This document shows positions 1 through 9,346 of a DNA stretch of 44,387 nt, one piece after another. Numbering within the stretch: position 1 is the first letter of the stretch; each line of letters begins with the position of its first letter. The stretch comes from Phaeodactylibacter sp. (GTDB lineage Bacteria > Bacteroidota > Bacteroidia > Chitinophagales > Saprospiraceae). The translations under genes were made by a program, and so were the position numbers. The DNA is taken from the NCBI RefSeq assembly GCF_022763345.1, contig NZ_JALEGS010000094.1, forward strand, positions 1 through 44,387, read 5' to 3'. The notes beneath the pieces are model-generated. The model was not told the DNA's origin, ran no database searches, and saw only the letters and a list, made by a program, of their open reading frames with translations.

Positions 1-215
1 AAAGCATAACCTCCTTTGGTAGTGCTAATCTATGAAATTTTCAAAGAACTTGCTCAGATGCTAAACATAGCATCTGACATTGAGTAGGTTTGCTGTAGCA
101 AACCACTTAATCGTCAGTATAGTAAGTGGCACCCTTCTACTTATCGGCAACAATACCGGGCGTACCTTAAATATACAACAGAGGCTACCATTAAGGCAGC
201 CTCTGTTGATTGAAT
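1..215. other. Left-edge non-coding stretch with hairpins
   Basis: I see no credible gene here. It contains two perfect 8-bp hairpins: 55-62 pairs with 69-76 around a 6-nt loop, and 87-94 pairs with 97-104 around a 2-nt loop. A third hairpin at 176-208 is listed separately. The short open frames on both strands have no recognisable protein features. Confidence 0.5.
176..208 (-). terminator. Hairpin terminator after the S8 protease gene
   Basis: A perfect 11-bp stem (176-186 with 198-208) and an 11-nt loop lie 7 bp beyond the stop codon of the minus-strand protease gene. The minus-strand sequence after the stem is AT-rich (TATATTTAAG) but has no clean U-run, so termination efficiency is uncertain. 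Position and stem strength support the call. Confidence 0.55.
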
Positions 216-2921
216 TTAATGTATTACTATTTTTTTCACAGCCCGGGACGACGCCAAGCTTACTTCCAGCCAAAACAGTCCCGATGATAACTCGCTAACG
301 TCCAAACTAACCTGCTGACTTTCATTTACCTCCATTTGGGACCATCGCTTCACCACTTGCCCTTGTGCGTTCAGCAATGCAAAGCTCGCAGGATCGTCCA
401 TCCTTTTTGGTAATTTCACATAGACCCTTTCTCGTACCGGATTAGGAAACACCTCTACTGAAGAAGCCATGGTCTCCTCCCATGAGCTCGAATTCGGGCT
501 TCCCTCATTGACAATCACCGTATAATCTTCCACCTCCCGGGCACTACCTGTACTGCAGGATTCGGCAAAACCATTGGGGTCCATACTGACCCGCATACGC
601 GTTGGGCCTGTAAGTGCATTTCCGGGAATGTTGATCGTTCCGAAAACAGGTGTTGTATTAATTGCAGACTGCTGAAAAACTAATTCGTCAGCATCCTGAA
701 AATCTCCATCCTGATTAAAATCTATCCAAACCCGCCAGTACACCGGTTGTTGATTATCATCTGTCTCGGGTGTCAGCGTAAGCGGATACTGAGCGCCCTG
801 CTCCAGATTTGCAGACAGGTCCATGTAATCGCCAAATCCATAAGATTTGCCTGTTTCGTGGTCAATTTCCTTGAGCTGCACCCTTGCAATCCAGTCATCC
901 CATGTGGTACCGTAGGAGTAACAGTACGCATCTTCACACCCACGAGTAGATAAAATAACTGTATTCGAGAATTCACCTTCAATACCACCGCAGCGGGACT
1001 GTACCTGAAATTCGTAGTCGCGGCAGGGCAGCATATTAGCCCAAATTGTGGCAGATGATGTAAACCAGTTGCCTTCCGTCCAGACTGATTGCCCTACCCT
1101 TTTGAAGCGAGTCCGATAAGCCTCTGCGTCACCAGCAACCGGGGTCCAGTCCAGGTACAAATGAGAGTACCCCACCTCAAAAGCATGCAAATCATTAGGG
1201 GGCGGGCAGCCGCTGCCACCACCGCTACCGTTTACGCAAAAATTATTTACTTCCTGATCCTCAAAGCTTCCTCCGGATGCCAGAACCTCGCCGGTCGGCG
1301 ATGTCAGGAAATAACTCCCATCACCAAAGTCACAGCACATCCCATCACCGTAAGAATCGAAAAAGACCAGGTCATAACAGCCTTCCTGAAGACAAACCGG
1401 TTCCTGTATGACCAATCCTTCGGCACCCTCTTCGTAAGGCCCTCCAGAGACAATCAGATTACCAGATTGGTAGACACCCCAGGTAGTTTCATCACCATAA
1501 TCGTCGAGGGTAATGGTCAACCCCAGGGCAATCCCATTGCAATCTCCTCCACCGCCTCCCCCGTCCAGACACTCCAGGGCTGCACGTGCATTGATGCGGC
1601 CGCTACCCAGCGCACCCACAAAACCAGGGTTGACAACATCGATATTATCAGCACTGCTCAGCAAACAGTCGACTATTTCCTCATTTGCCGCATTGGGCTT
1701 GTAAGACTTCATATGCGCCAACAGCCCTGCCACCATCGGGCAGGACATAGAAGTGCCATTATAGCTGTCGTAGCTGCTCTGATTGAAAGCGATTGGGCTT
1801 AAGATATTCGTACCTGGGGCTGCTATATCCACCCAATATCCATAATTGGAGCTGGTGTTGCGCACATCTCCGGAACGTGTATTGGCAACAGCCAACACTC
1901 CAGTGTAGGCTGCAGGGTAGGAAGGAATTGAAGTATTATCATTCCCTGCAGCTGCGACTACTATCGCGCCATTATCAATAGCCAGGCTTACAAGGTTAGA
2001 GTTCACCAATGAAAAACTACCGCCCCACGAGCAACTGATGATTTCCGCTCCGGCTGCCACCGCATATGCAAATGCGCCCCACGCTTCGTCAATCTCGGTT
2101 CCAGTTGTACCATCTGTTTTCCCTTTACACGACATGATCCGGGCATTATTGAAAGAAATAGAGGCGCCTCCAACCCAATTGTCAGTTACCGCACCGGCAA
2201 TCCCCGCGCAGTGGGTGCCATGAGAAAAAACAGCTGAAGATGCATAAGCCGGAGGCTGAGGGTCATTATCCCAGTTGGCCGCATCCCAGCCGATATAGTC
2301 ATCTATATATCCATTACCATCATCATCTATGCCTTCAATCCCATCGTATTCTGCCTCATTTATCCAGAGGTTGCCGTCTAAGTCCTCATGGTTCCATTTC
2401 ACCGCATCATCCGTTATCGCAACAACTACCCCTTCTCCTTCCTGGTGCAGGTCCCAGGCATCGTAAGCATCAATCTGAGCGAGGAACCACTGATTGGAGT
2501 TGTTTGCATAGGCATCATTGGGCGTATAAAAGGAGCGCATGACCGGCACCTGCTCTGCAAATTCTACTGCAGGCTCCCGCATCAGCAATTGTATGAACGC
2601 CTGTTCTTGACCGGTTTCTGAAAAATACAATTGGTAAGTATGGTCAAAAAAAGAGCTTGGAAGCCTGCCGAATGGCTTGTGAATGCGGTATACACCAAAT
2701 GCCCTGAACAGCTCGGCAAATGACCCGTAGGCTGACAGGTCTTGCAGGCTGTCCATGTGAGCCCATTGAAGACCCGCGCTCTCCTGAATTTTCACATAAA
2801 CCCTCCCCTCGTAATATTCGCCGGGAAGGTTCTGTTGCTGGGATTGGACAGCTGCAGGTAGAAGCAGCAATAATATAATGTACAGCAATAATGAAACTGA
2901 AGTGAAACCTTGATTTTCCAT
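216..2921 (-). CDS. Secreted S8 (subtilisin-like) serine protease with T9SS sorting domain
   Basis: A 901-aa extracellular protease that should cleave proteins outside the cell or on its surface. Residues 1-27 are a signal peptide with a long hydrophobic run. The peptidase S8 domain spans about 135-452, with Asp171 (in ITDDA), His234 (SHGTHCAG), Asn327 (AAGND, oxyanion hole) and Ser391 (NGTSMSCP). A glycine linker precedes a Cys-rich module at about 461-563 with an FDSYGDGMCC motif, common in secreted Bacteroidota proteins. A fibronectin type III-like domain (572-660), a GEVED-like domain (727-804, WIDFNQDGDF) and a C-terminal type A T9SS domain (from about 818, VEVFPNP) follow. The catalytic residues are intact. 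The aspartate motif is DDA where many subtilases have D-S/T-G. It is transcribed alone, away from the sigma factor gene. Confidence 0.95.
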   Translation of the reverse strand: MENQGFTSVSLLLYIILLLLLPAAVQSQQQNLPGEYYEGRVYVKIQESAGLQWAHMDSLQDLSAYGSFAELFRAFGVYRIHKPFGRLPSSFFDHTYQLYFSETGQEQAFIQLLMREPAVEFAEQVPVMRSFYTPNDAYANNSNQWFLAQIDAYDAWDLHQEGEGVVVAITDDAVKWNHEDLDGNLWINEAEYDGIEGIDDDGNGYIDDYIGWDAANWDNDPQPPAYASSAVFSHGTHCAGIAGAVTDNWVGGASISFNNARIMSCKGKTDGTTGTEIDEAWGAFAYAVAAGAEIISCSWGGSFSLVNSNLVSLAIDNGAIVVAAAGNDNTSIPSYPAAYTGVLAVANTRSGDVRNTSSNYGYWVDIAAPGTNILSPIAFNQSSYDSYNGTSMSCPMVAGLLAHMKSYKPNAANEEIVDCLLSSADNIDVVNPGFVGALGSGRINARAALECLDGGGGGGDCNGIALGLTITLDDYGDETTWGVYQSGNLIVSGGPYEEGAEGLVIQEPVCLQEGCYDLVFFDSYGDGMCCDFGDGSYFLTSPTGEVLASGGSFEDQEVNNFCVNGSGGGSGCPPPNDLHAFEVGYSHLYLDWTPVAGDAEAYRTRFKRVGQSVWTEGNWFTSSATIWANMLPCRDYEFQVQSRCGGIEGEFSNTVILSTRGCEDAYCYSYGTTWDDWIARVQLKEIDHETGKSYGFGDYMDLSANLEQGAQYPLTLTPETDDNQQPVYWRVWIDFNQDGDFQDADELVFQQSAINTTPVFGTINIPGNALTGPTRMRVSMDPNGFAESCSTGSAREVEDYTVIVNEGSPNSSSWEETMASSVEVFPNPVRERVYVKLPKRMDDPASFALLNAQGQVVKRWSQMEVNESQQVSLDVSELSSGLFWLEVSLASSRAVKKIVIH

Positions 2922-3256
2922 GACGGTGTAAAGAATTTAAAAGGTTATTAAACTGCCTGGTTAGTGGAAACAACGGCCTAAATGTCCCCCTGACACGCCC
3001 TATTTTCCAGCAGTATATTTTCCAAGCTATTCAATGGTCCGCCCTTCGTAAAAACCAATATCTCTCGTTTATAAGATTTAAATTTAAGCATACAGCACCT
3101 GAAAACCCCTGCCGTTTCAGCAATGGCAACTAAATATTGTATAAGGATGAAAACGCTAAGAACCATCCCTATTCTTTCTTTTCTCATGCCCGCATTTGAT
3201 TGATTCCCTTAATTTTAAATACATTTACAATAATACTCGCCCCATAATCCTGAAGT
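2922..3256. other. Divergent intergenic region, protease/sigma factor
   Basis: This 335-bp gap separates two divergent genes. It contains the candidate plus-strand promoter at 3195-3227. A 69-codon minus-strand frame at 2978-3187 starts with ATG and has a hydrophobic stretch, but shows no family resemblance and sits where regulatory DNA is expected, so I do not call it a gene. I see no clear promoter for the protease gene. Confidence 0.5.
3195..3227 (+). promoter_or_regulatory. Candidate promoter of the sigma/anti-sigma operon
   Basis: TTTG at 3195-3198 is followed after 21 bp by TACATTTA at 3220-3227, a 7/8 match to the Bacteroidota -7 element TAnnTTTG. The spacer is slightly longer than the usual 19 bp. 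It would place the transcript start about 25 bp before the sigma factor ATG at 3257. Confidence 0.4.
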
Positions 3257-3874
3257 ATGCCCATAACGAAACCTCAATACTCCGACGAGCAGCTCCTGAA
3301 CATGATCAGGGGCAGCGAACAGGAAAGGGCCAATGCCCTGAAAGCCTTCTTTACAGACCAGCAGCTGAGGGCATCGGTCATACGCAAAATCCAGCAAAAG
3401 GGAGGGAGTGCAAATGATGCACAGGATGCCTTCCAGGAAGGGTTCAAAGCGTTTTACCGGCATCTTTTGAATGGCAAATTCGAAGGCAGGAGCAGTTTGC
3501 GTACCTTTTTCGTAGGCATTTGTATCCGCTGCTGGCTCGACGGCCTAAAAAAAAGCTTCTACCAGCGGACTACCCTTACGGATAAGGAAGAAACCCTGGA
3601 TGACGAATACCAGCATACGCCGGAAACCCGGATGATGAGCCGGGAACGGAAAAGCCAGTTGCAAAAAGTGCTGGCGCTCCTTGGCGATCGGTGCAAAAAA
3701 GTCATCATGATGGGCTACGAAGGTTACAACAGTAAAGAGATTAAACAAAAGCTGGAAATTGAGGCGGAGGAAGCGGTACGTAAGATCAGATATCGCTGCA
3801 TGACCAAACTCAAAGAAAAACTGGCCAGCCAACCTACCTTAAACGCACTTCTAAAAAGCCTGAGCTATGGATAA
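3257..3874 (+). CDS. RNA polymerase sigma-70 family factor (ECF-like)
   Basis: A 205-aa protein with the two-domain layout of an extracytoplasmic-function sigma factor, which would direct RNA polymerase to a small regulon. Region 2 is at about 50-105, with DAQDAFQEGF and then SLRTFFVGICIRCWLD, the helix that contacts core enzyme and the -10 element. Region 4 is at about 140-190 (GDRCKKVIMMGYEGYNSKEI), a helix-turn-helix for -35 recognition. The region between is short and charged, so there is no sigma region 3. Its last 8 bp overlap the next gene, which suggests translational coupling to a probable anti-sigma partner. The target regulon cannot be read from sequence. Confidence 0.88.
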   Translation: MPITKPQYSDEQLLNMIRGSEQERANALKAFFTDQQLRASVIRKIQQKGGSANDAQDAFQEGFKAFYRHLLNGKFEGRSSLRTFFVGICIRCWLDGLKKSFYQRTTLTDKEETLDDEYQHTPETRMMSRERKSQLQKVLALLGDRCKKVIMMGYEGYNSKEIKQKLEIEAEEAVRKIRYRCMTKLKEKLASQPTLNALLKSLSYG

Positions 3875-4859
3875 AGCAACCCTACATGAAAAGCTTGATG
3901 CCTATCTAAAAGGCAGCTTAGATGCAGCAGAACAGGCTGAAGTCCGGCAGCTCATTGACTCCGATAAGGACGTAGCTGACCAACTGGAATTGGTGCGCCT
4001 GGAACAGGAGCTGGCAGAAGTCATGGTCGATGAAAAGCTGGACGAAATGATGAAAGCGTGGAATGAAGAAGCCTCTTCCTCCACTGCAGTATCTGATAGC
4101 TCTCCTAAACCCAACGCCAACAAATTCCCGGGCAAATGGACTAACTGGGGTTTCGTGATCGTCGTTTTTACCGGATTGTTAATTTGGTCCTGGCACTCGG
4201 ATGAGAAAAATGAAGCCTTAAATGCGGCAACCGAAACGCCATCTTCTGTGCCTCAATTAAACGAGACTGAGACTTCGGGAGATACTCCGAAAAAGTCAGA
4301 ATCTCTTCAGCCTTCCTCACAGGAAACTGCACCTGCTCCGGAAACGACCGAACAAGAGCCGGAAGCAACGCCACCAATCGCTAACGCTCAGGAAACAGCT
4401 TCGCCAGCTGCTGAAATGCAACAGTTGGCATTGGCAGTAGCAAATACGACCTCGCCTATTGCTGGACTAAAAATAGTCAGAAGAGGGGCGCAAACGAACG
4501 AATCTCCTTTAGCAAAAGGCTATCGTCTAATGGGAGAAGGGAAACTAGACGAAGCAGAATCCGCCTTGCTTACCGTAACGGAAGCACAGGGAGGGCAGTA
4601 CCGTAATGCACAGCAGTACCTTGCCTTTATTTACTTTGAAAAGGGTGAATATGATAAGTCCATCCCCATCCTGGAAAACTTAACCCAGCAGCCCTATTCT
4701 CAGAAAGCTAAAATGGAATGGTACCTTGCACTAGCCTATTTAGCTACTGAAAACCCTAAAGGTTTGGGCGCCTTAAAACAGGTTGCCGCACAGAGCGCTT
4801 CTTCTGAAATACAGGACAAAGCTCAACAGTTATTGGAGGAGATCAATGGGCCAGACTAG
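3867..4859 (+). CDS. Probable anti-sigma-type membrane protein with TPR-like repeats
   Basis: A 330-aa protein. The cytoplasmic N-terminus (1-65) is helical and acidic and starts like many Bacteroidota anti-sigma N-termini (a helix, a GSL segment, then a bilobed helical run). One membrane helix follows at about 91-110 (WTNWGFVIVVFTGLLIWSW). A low-complexity Ser/Thr/Pro/Glu linker (about 111-200) leads to TPR-like helices at about 215-325 (KGYRLMGEGKLDEAESAL, AFIYFEKGEYDKSIPIL). There is no Cys/His zinc motif, so it is not a ZAS-type anti-sigma. The 8-bp overlap with the sigma gene and its topology suggest it holds the sigma factor at the membrane and senses something with its periplasmic TPR part. 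That role is inference. Confidence 0.65.
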   Translation: MDKATLHEKLDAYLKGSLDAAEQAEVRQLIDSDKDVADQLELVRLEQELAEVMVDEKLDEMMKAWNEEASSSTAVSDSSPKPNANKFPGKWTNWGFVIVVFTGLLIWSWHSDEKNEALNAATETPSSVPQLNETETSGDTPKKSESLQPSSQETAPAPETTEQEPEATPPIANAQETASPAAEMQQLALAVANTTSPIAGLKIVRRGAQTNESPLAKGYRLMGEGKLDEAESALLTVTEAQGGQYRNAQQYLAFIYFEKGEYDKSIPILENLTQQPYSQKAKMEWYLALAYLATENPKGLGALKQVAAQSASSEIQDKAQQLLEEINGPD

Positions 4860-4898
4860 ATATAGTAGTCCATCCTCTTTTGCTACTCAACGATAAAA

Positions 4899-4931
4899 AA
4901 GCCCCCTACCGGCATAACCAGAAGGGGGCTT
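4899..4931 (-). terminator. Rho-independent terminator of the rpoBC operon
   Basis: A perfect 9-bp GC-rich stem (4899-4907 with 4923-4931) and a 15-nt loop are followed on the minus strand by a run of six Ts from the As at 4895-4900. It lies about 30 bp beyond the rpoC stop. On the plus strand the following sequence is less T-rich, so it may end the converging sigma/anti-sigma transcript only weakly. Confidence 0.85.
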
Positions 4932-4960
4932 ACATTTTATCCTAAGCTTCCGATCTTTCT

Positions 4961-7900
4961 TTAATCTTCAGCTACTTCTTCTAATTGCTTGCGGCGTGCT
5001 TCGTGTGCCTCGTGCGCTTCCATGGTGGTTACAAAGAGATCTTCGTACTCACGCATGCCCGTACCAGCCGGGATACGCTTACCTACGATGACGTTCTCTT
5101 TCAAACCGTTAAGGAAGTCCATCTTAGCACCAATCGCTGCTGTGCTGAGCACCTTAGTCGTTTCCTGGAAGGAAGCGGCAGAAATCCAGCTTTCCGTACC
5201 CAGTGAAGACTTAGTGATACCCTGCAGGAGCGAGCTTGATGTCGCAGGCACTGCATCGCGGTATTGTACCAGCTCGAGGTCATTGCGGCGCAGCTGAGAA
5301 TTTTCTTCCCGCAGCTGACGCAAAGTCACGAGTTGTCCGGGGCGCAGCTTGTTGGAGTCGCCAGACTCGGTAACGACTTTCTTATCGAAAATCCAGTCGT
5401 TCTGCTCCAGGAATTGGTACTTCTCAACCGCTTCGCCCTCGAGGAAGCTGGTATCACCCGGATCCTCGATTTGCACGCGGCGCATCATCTGACGCACGAT
5501 CACCTCAATGTGCTTGTTGTTGATGGTGATACCCTGTGCCCGGTATACTTCCTGTACACCGTTGACCAGATAAGACTGTACGGCAAATGGCCCTTTAATG
5601 TTCAGGATGTCACGAGGGGCAGTTGCTCCATCAGACAGTGGAGTGCCTGCGCGAACGAAGTCACCTTCCTGTACCAGGATGTGCTTGGAAAGACCGATCA
5701 GGTACTTACGCTTCTGACCATCTTTCGCTTCGACCATTACCTCGCGGTTACCCCGCTTAATCTTACCGAAGGATACTACACCGTCGATTTCAGAAACCAC
5801 TGCAGGGTTGGATGGGTTACGAGCCTCGAAAAGCTCTGTTACCCGTGGCAGACCACCGGTGATATCGGCAATCTTACCCAGCTTCCGTGGAATCTTGGCA
5901 ATCTTCTGACCGGCGCGGATCGTATCACCCTCATCAATAGAGAGATAAGAGCCCACCGGCAGGTTATAACTCCGTAATTCCTCACCGTCTGCACTTACGA
6001 TTTTGACGGTTGGGATTTTACGCTTGTTCTTGCTTTCTACGATCACCTTCTCTGCGTAGCCCGTTTGATCGTCCCGCTCAACACGATAAGTTGAACCTTC
6101 TTCAATAGACTCGAACTTGGCTACACCTGAGAATTCAGAGATAATTACGGCGTTGAATGGATCCCAGTCCGCAATCATATCTCCTTTCTTGATCTTTTGG
6201 CCTTCCTTCACGTGCAGGTTAGCACCGTAAGGAACATAGTGGCTAGCGAATTGCTTGCCGGACTTGGCGTCCACGATCCGGATTTCACCGGTACGAGACA
6301 GAACGATGTCCTTCTCTTCACCAGGTTCTTCCACCATTTCTGTTGTTCGGATACTATCGAATTCGATCTTACCTTCAAACTTGGAAACGATCTCAGATTC
6401 TGACTTGGAAACCGATGCGATACCACCTACGTGGAAGGTCCGCAGCGTCAGCTGTGTACCCGGCTCACCGATCGACTGTGCAGCAATGATACCCACGGCA
6501 TCACCTGACTCAGCTGTACGGCCCGTTGCCAGGTTCTTACCGTAGCACTTCGCACAAACACCGCGCTTCGTGTCGCAGGTCAGTACGGAACGTATTGTAA
6601 CAGACTCTACTTCTGCCTCTTCGATTTTAGCAGCCATAGGCTCCGTAATGTACTCTCCGGCCTTGAGCATCACCTCTTCGGTTTCGGGGTGCAGTACATT
6701 ATGCAGGGTGAAGCGACCAGCAATACGGGATTTCAGGTCCTCGACTACTTTGTCGTTGTCCAGAAGTGCGGTAGTTTCTATACCGCGCAGCGTATTACAA
6801 TCATCCTCAAGGATAACCACATCCTGAGCTACATCCACAAGACGACGTGTCAGGTAACCTGCATCGGCTGTCTTCAGAGCGGTATCCGCCAGACCCTTAC
6901 GGGCACCGTGAGTTGAGATAAAGTACTCGAGTACGGACAGACCGTCTACAAAGTTAGACAGAATTGGGTTTTCGATAACCGCTCCACCGGTATCACCGGA
7001 TTTCCGCGGCTTCGCCATCAGTCCACGCAGACCACACAGCTGCTTAATCTGCTGCTTAGAACCCCGTGCACCGGAATCCAGCATCATGAATACGGAGTTA
7101 AAGCCCTGCTTGTGAGAGGCGAGCTCCTTCATCAGCACATCCGTGATGCGGTTATCTGCGTAGGTCCACTTATCGATAATCTGGTTGTAGCGCTCATTGT
7201 TAGTGATAAGCCCCATGTTATAGTTATCCCAGACTTCATCTACCTCAGCTTGCGCTTCTTCCAGCGTGTTGATTTTGACAGAAGGCTCGATCAGGTCACC
7301 CAGGTTGAAGGACAGACCACCTTTGAATGCCCAGAGGAAGCCCATTTCCTTGATCGCGTCAAGGAAGGCTGCCGTGACCGCAAAGTCAGTCCGCTCAATC
7401 ACGTCACCAATAACCCGCTTCAAGTTCTTCTTCGTCAGTAGTACATTGACGAATGGCACTCCTTTGGGTACGTTTTGATTAAACATTACCCGTCCAGTGG
7501 TGGTATCAATAAGCTTATTGACCAATTCACCTTCTTCATTCTCTACCTTCACTCGCACCTTAATTGAAGCGTGCAGGTCGAGCTGCCCTTCGTTGTAGGC
7601 AATCATTACCTCTTCCGGAGAGTAAAAACGACGACCCTCACCCTTTACCTTGATCTCTTCAGTGGAGCTGCGCTCTTTAGTAATGTAGTAAAGCCCCAGT
7701 ACCATATCCTGAGAAGGCAGTGTAACCGGCGACCCGTTCTGCGGGTTGAGCATGTTGTGAGAAGACAACATGAGCACTTGCGCTTCCAGAATTGCGGCGT
7801 GGCTCAGAGGCACGTGTACGGCCATCTGGTCACCGTCAAAGTCGGCGTTGAAAGCACCACATACCAGCGGGTGCAGCTGAATCGCCTTGCCTTCAATCAG

Positions 7901-9265
7901 CTTAGGCTGGAAGGACTGAATGGAAAGACGGTGCAGGGTTGGTGCCCGGTTGAGCATAACCGGATGCCCTTTCAATATATTTTCGAGGATTTCCCAGATG
8001 ATGGGGTCCTTTCGGTCTACAAGTTTCTTAGCAGATTTTACCGTCTTCACAATACCGCGCTCGATTAGCTTACGGATCACAAACGGCTTGAACAGCTCAG
8101 CAGCCATCGCCTTAGGGATACCGCACTCGTGAAGCTTAAGCGTTGGGCCTACAACGATCACCGAACGACCGGAGTAGTCCACACGCTTACCTAGCAGGTT
8201 TTGACGGAAACGCCCCTGCTTACCTTTAAGAATATCACTCAGCGACTTCAATGCCCGTCCGCCCTCAGCTTTCACAGCGTTGGATTTACGGGAGTTGTCG
8301 AAGAGGGAGTCTACAGCCTCCTGCAACATCCGCTTCTCGTTACGCAGGATTACTTCCGGCGCTTTGATTTCGAGCAGTCGCTTGAGACGATTGTTCCGGA
8401 TAATTACCCGACGGTAGAGGTCGTTAAGGTCAGAACTGGCAAAACGGCCACCATCCAAAGGCACCAAAGGGCGCAGTTCAGGTGGTACAACCGGCAGGTA
8501 CTGAATGATAGTCCATTCCGGACGGTTTTCAATACGAGTCAGTCCATCCCGGAAAGCCTCTACTACACGAAGACGCTTCAGAGCCTCCGACTTACGCTGC
8601 TGCGAAGTCTCATTAGCGGCCTGATGGCGCAGTGCGAAGGACAGCTGATCCAGATCAAGGCGCATCAAGAGGTCACGGACAGCATCCGCCCCCATCTTAG
8701 CCATGAACTTATTCGGATCCTCATCGTCCAGCATTTGGTTGTCCTGCGGCAAGGTATCCAGAATTTCCAGGTACTCTTCTTCCGTCAGGAGGTCCATTTT
8801 AGCTACACCTTCTTCCTCTTTCACACCTGGCTGAATCACTACATAACGCTCGTAGTAAATGATGCTTTCCAGCTTTTTCGAGGAAAGCCCGAGCATATAC
8901 CCAATCTTGTTGGGCAGTGATTTGAAGAACCAGATGTGTACCACAGGGACCACCAGCTTGATGTGCCCCATGCGCTCACGGCGGACTTTCTTTTCCGTCA
9001 CCTCAACTCCGCAACGGTCACAGACGATACCCTTGTACCGGATACGCTTGTATTTACCACAGTAGCACTCATAGTCTTTTACTGGTCCAAAGATGCGTTC
9101 GCAGAACAGACCATCACGCTCCGGCTTATAGGAGCGATAGTTGATCGTTTCCGGCTTCAGCACCTCACCGTAGGAACGCTCCAGAATCTCATCTGGAGAA
9201 GACAGACTGATGGTGATACTGTCGAAGTTTTGGGTCTGAATATTATTCTGTTTCTTAAAGGACAT
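4961..9265 (-). CDS. rpoC: DNA-directed RNA polymerase subunit beta'
   Basis: The beta' subunit, 1434 aa, forms with beta the catalytic cleft of RNA polymerase. The active-site loop NADFDGD is at 473-479, so the three Mg-binding aspartates are 475, 477 and 479. The N-terminal zinc site has Cys67, Cys69, Cys82 and Cys85. A second zinc site is seen in the CDTKRGVCAKCYG segment, and the bridge/trigger region follows (SIGEPGTQLTLRTFHVGG). I place the start at 9265 (MSFKKQNNI). The frame stays open to an ATG at 9313, but the extra 16 residues lie over an intercistronic hairpin and do not resemble RpoC. It is the last gene of the operon, 81 bp after rpoB. Confidence 0.98.
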   Translation of the reverse strand: MSFKKQNNIQTQNFDSITISLSSPDEILERSYGEVLKPETINYRSYKPERDGLFCERIFGPVKDYECYCGKYKRIRYKGIVCDRCGVEVTEKKVRRERMGHIKLVVPVVHIWFFKSLPNKIGYMLGLSSKKLESIIYYERYVVIQPGVKEEEGVAKMDLLTEEEYLEILDTLPQDNQMLDDEDPNKFMAKMGADAVRDLLMRLDLDQLSFALRHQAANETSQQRKSEALKRLRVVEAFRDGLTRIENRPEWTIIQYLPVVPPELRPLVPLDGGRFASSDLNDLYRRVIIRNNRLKRLLEIKAPEVILRNEKRMLQEAVDSLFDNSRKSNAVKAEGGRALKSLSDILKGKQGRFRQNLLGKRVDYSGRSVIVVGPTLKLHECGIPKAMAAELFKPFVIRKLIERGIVKTVKSAKKLVDRKDPIIWEILENILKGHPVMLNRAPTLHRLSIQSFQPKLIEGKAIQLHPLVCGAFNADFDGDQMAVHVPLSHAAILEAQVLMLSSHNMLNPQNGSPVTLPSQDMVLGLYYITKERSSTEEIKVKGEGRRFYSPEEVMIAYNEGQLDLHASIKVRVKVENEEGELVNKLIDTTTGRVMFNQNVPKGVPFVNVLLTKKNLKRVIGDVIERTDFAVTAAFLDAIKEMGFLWAFKGGLSFNLGDLIEPSVKINTLEEAQAEVDEVWDNYNMGLITNNERYNQIIDKWTYADNRITDVLMKELASHKQGFNSVFMMLDSGARGSKQQIKQLCGLRGLMAKPRKSGDTGGAVIENPILSNFVDGLSVLEYFISTHGARKGLADTALKTADAGYLTRRLVDVAQDVVILEDDCNTLRGIETTALLDNDKVVEDLKSRIAGRFTLHNVLHPETEEVMLKAGEYITEPMAAKIEEAEVESVTIRSVLTCDTKRGVCAKCYGKNLATGRTAESGDAVGIIAAQSIGEPGTQLTLRTFHVGGIASVSKSESEIVSKFEGKIEFDSIRTTEMVEEPGEEKDIVLSRTGEIRIVDAKSGKQFASHYVPYGANLHVKEGQKIKKGDMIADWDPFNAVIISEFSGVAKFESIEEGSTYRVERDDQTGYAEKVIVESKNKRKIPTVKIVSADGEELRSYNLPVGSYLSIDEGDTIRAGQKIAKIPRKLGKIADITGGLPRVTELFEARNPSNPAVVSEIDGVVSFGKIKRGNREVMVEAKDGQKRKYLIGLSKHILVQEGDFVRAGTPLSDGATAPRDILNIKGPFAVQSYLVNGVQEVYRAQGITINNKHIEVIVRQMMRRVQIEDPGDTSFLEGEAVEKYQFLEQNDWIFDKKVVTESGDSNKLRPGQLVTLRQLREENSQLRRNDLELVQYRDAVPATSSSLLQGITKSSLGTESWISAASFQETTKVLSTAAIGAKMDFLNGLKENVIVGKRIPAGTGMREYEDLFVTTMEAHEAHEARRKQLEEVAED

Positions 9266-9281
9266 ATGGTATTGTTGGTAT

Positions 9282-9303
9282 GGGGCAGCGCCAGGGCTGC
9301 CCC
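9282..9303 (-). other. Perfect hairpin in the rpoB-rpoC spacer
   Basis: An 8-bp GC-rich perfect stem (9282-9289 with 9296-9303) has a 6-nt loop. No T-run follows on the minus strand, so it is not a classical terminator. It lies just upstream of the rpoC start at 9265 and could affect mRNA processing or rpoC translation. Confidence 0.6.
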
Positions 9304-9346
9304 AGTGAAACAATCTTATTTGTTAGGCTGCAAGTAACAGCGTGAC

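Noticed and set aside
2978..3187. 69-codon minus-strand frame with a hydrophobic segment
   Set aside because: In a divergent promoter region, no family resemblance, no promoter or stop context to support it.
5264..5977. 237-codon plus-strand frame, and similar frames in rpoC
   Set aside because: Antisense to rpoC, with no family features.
9266..9313. Longer rpoC start at 9313
   Set aside because: The added residues lie over the intercistronic hairpin and do not resemble RpoC N-termini. The ATG at 9265 gives the normal start.
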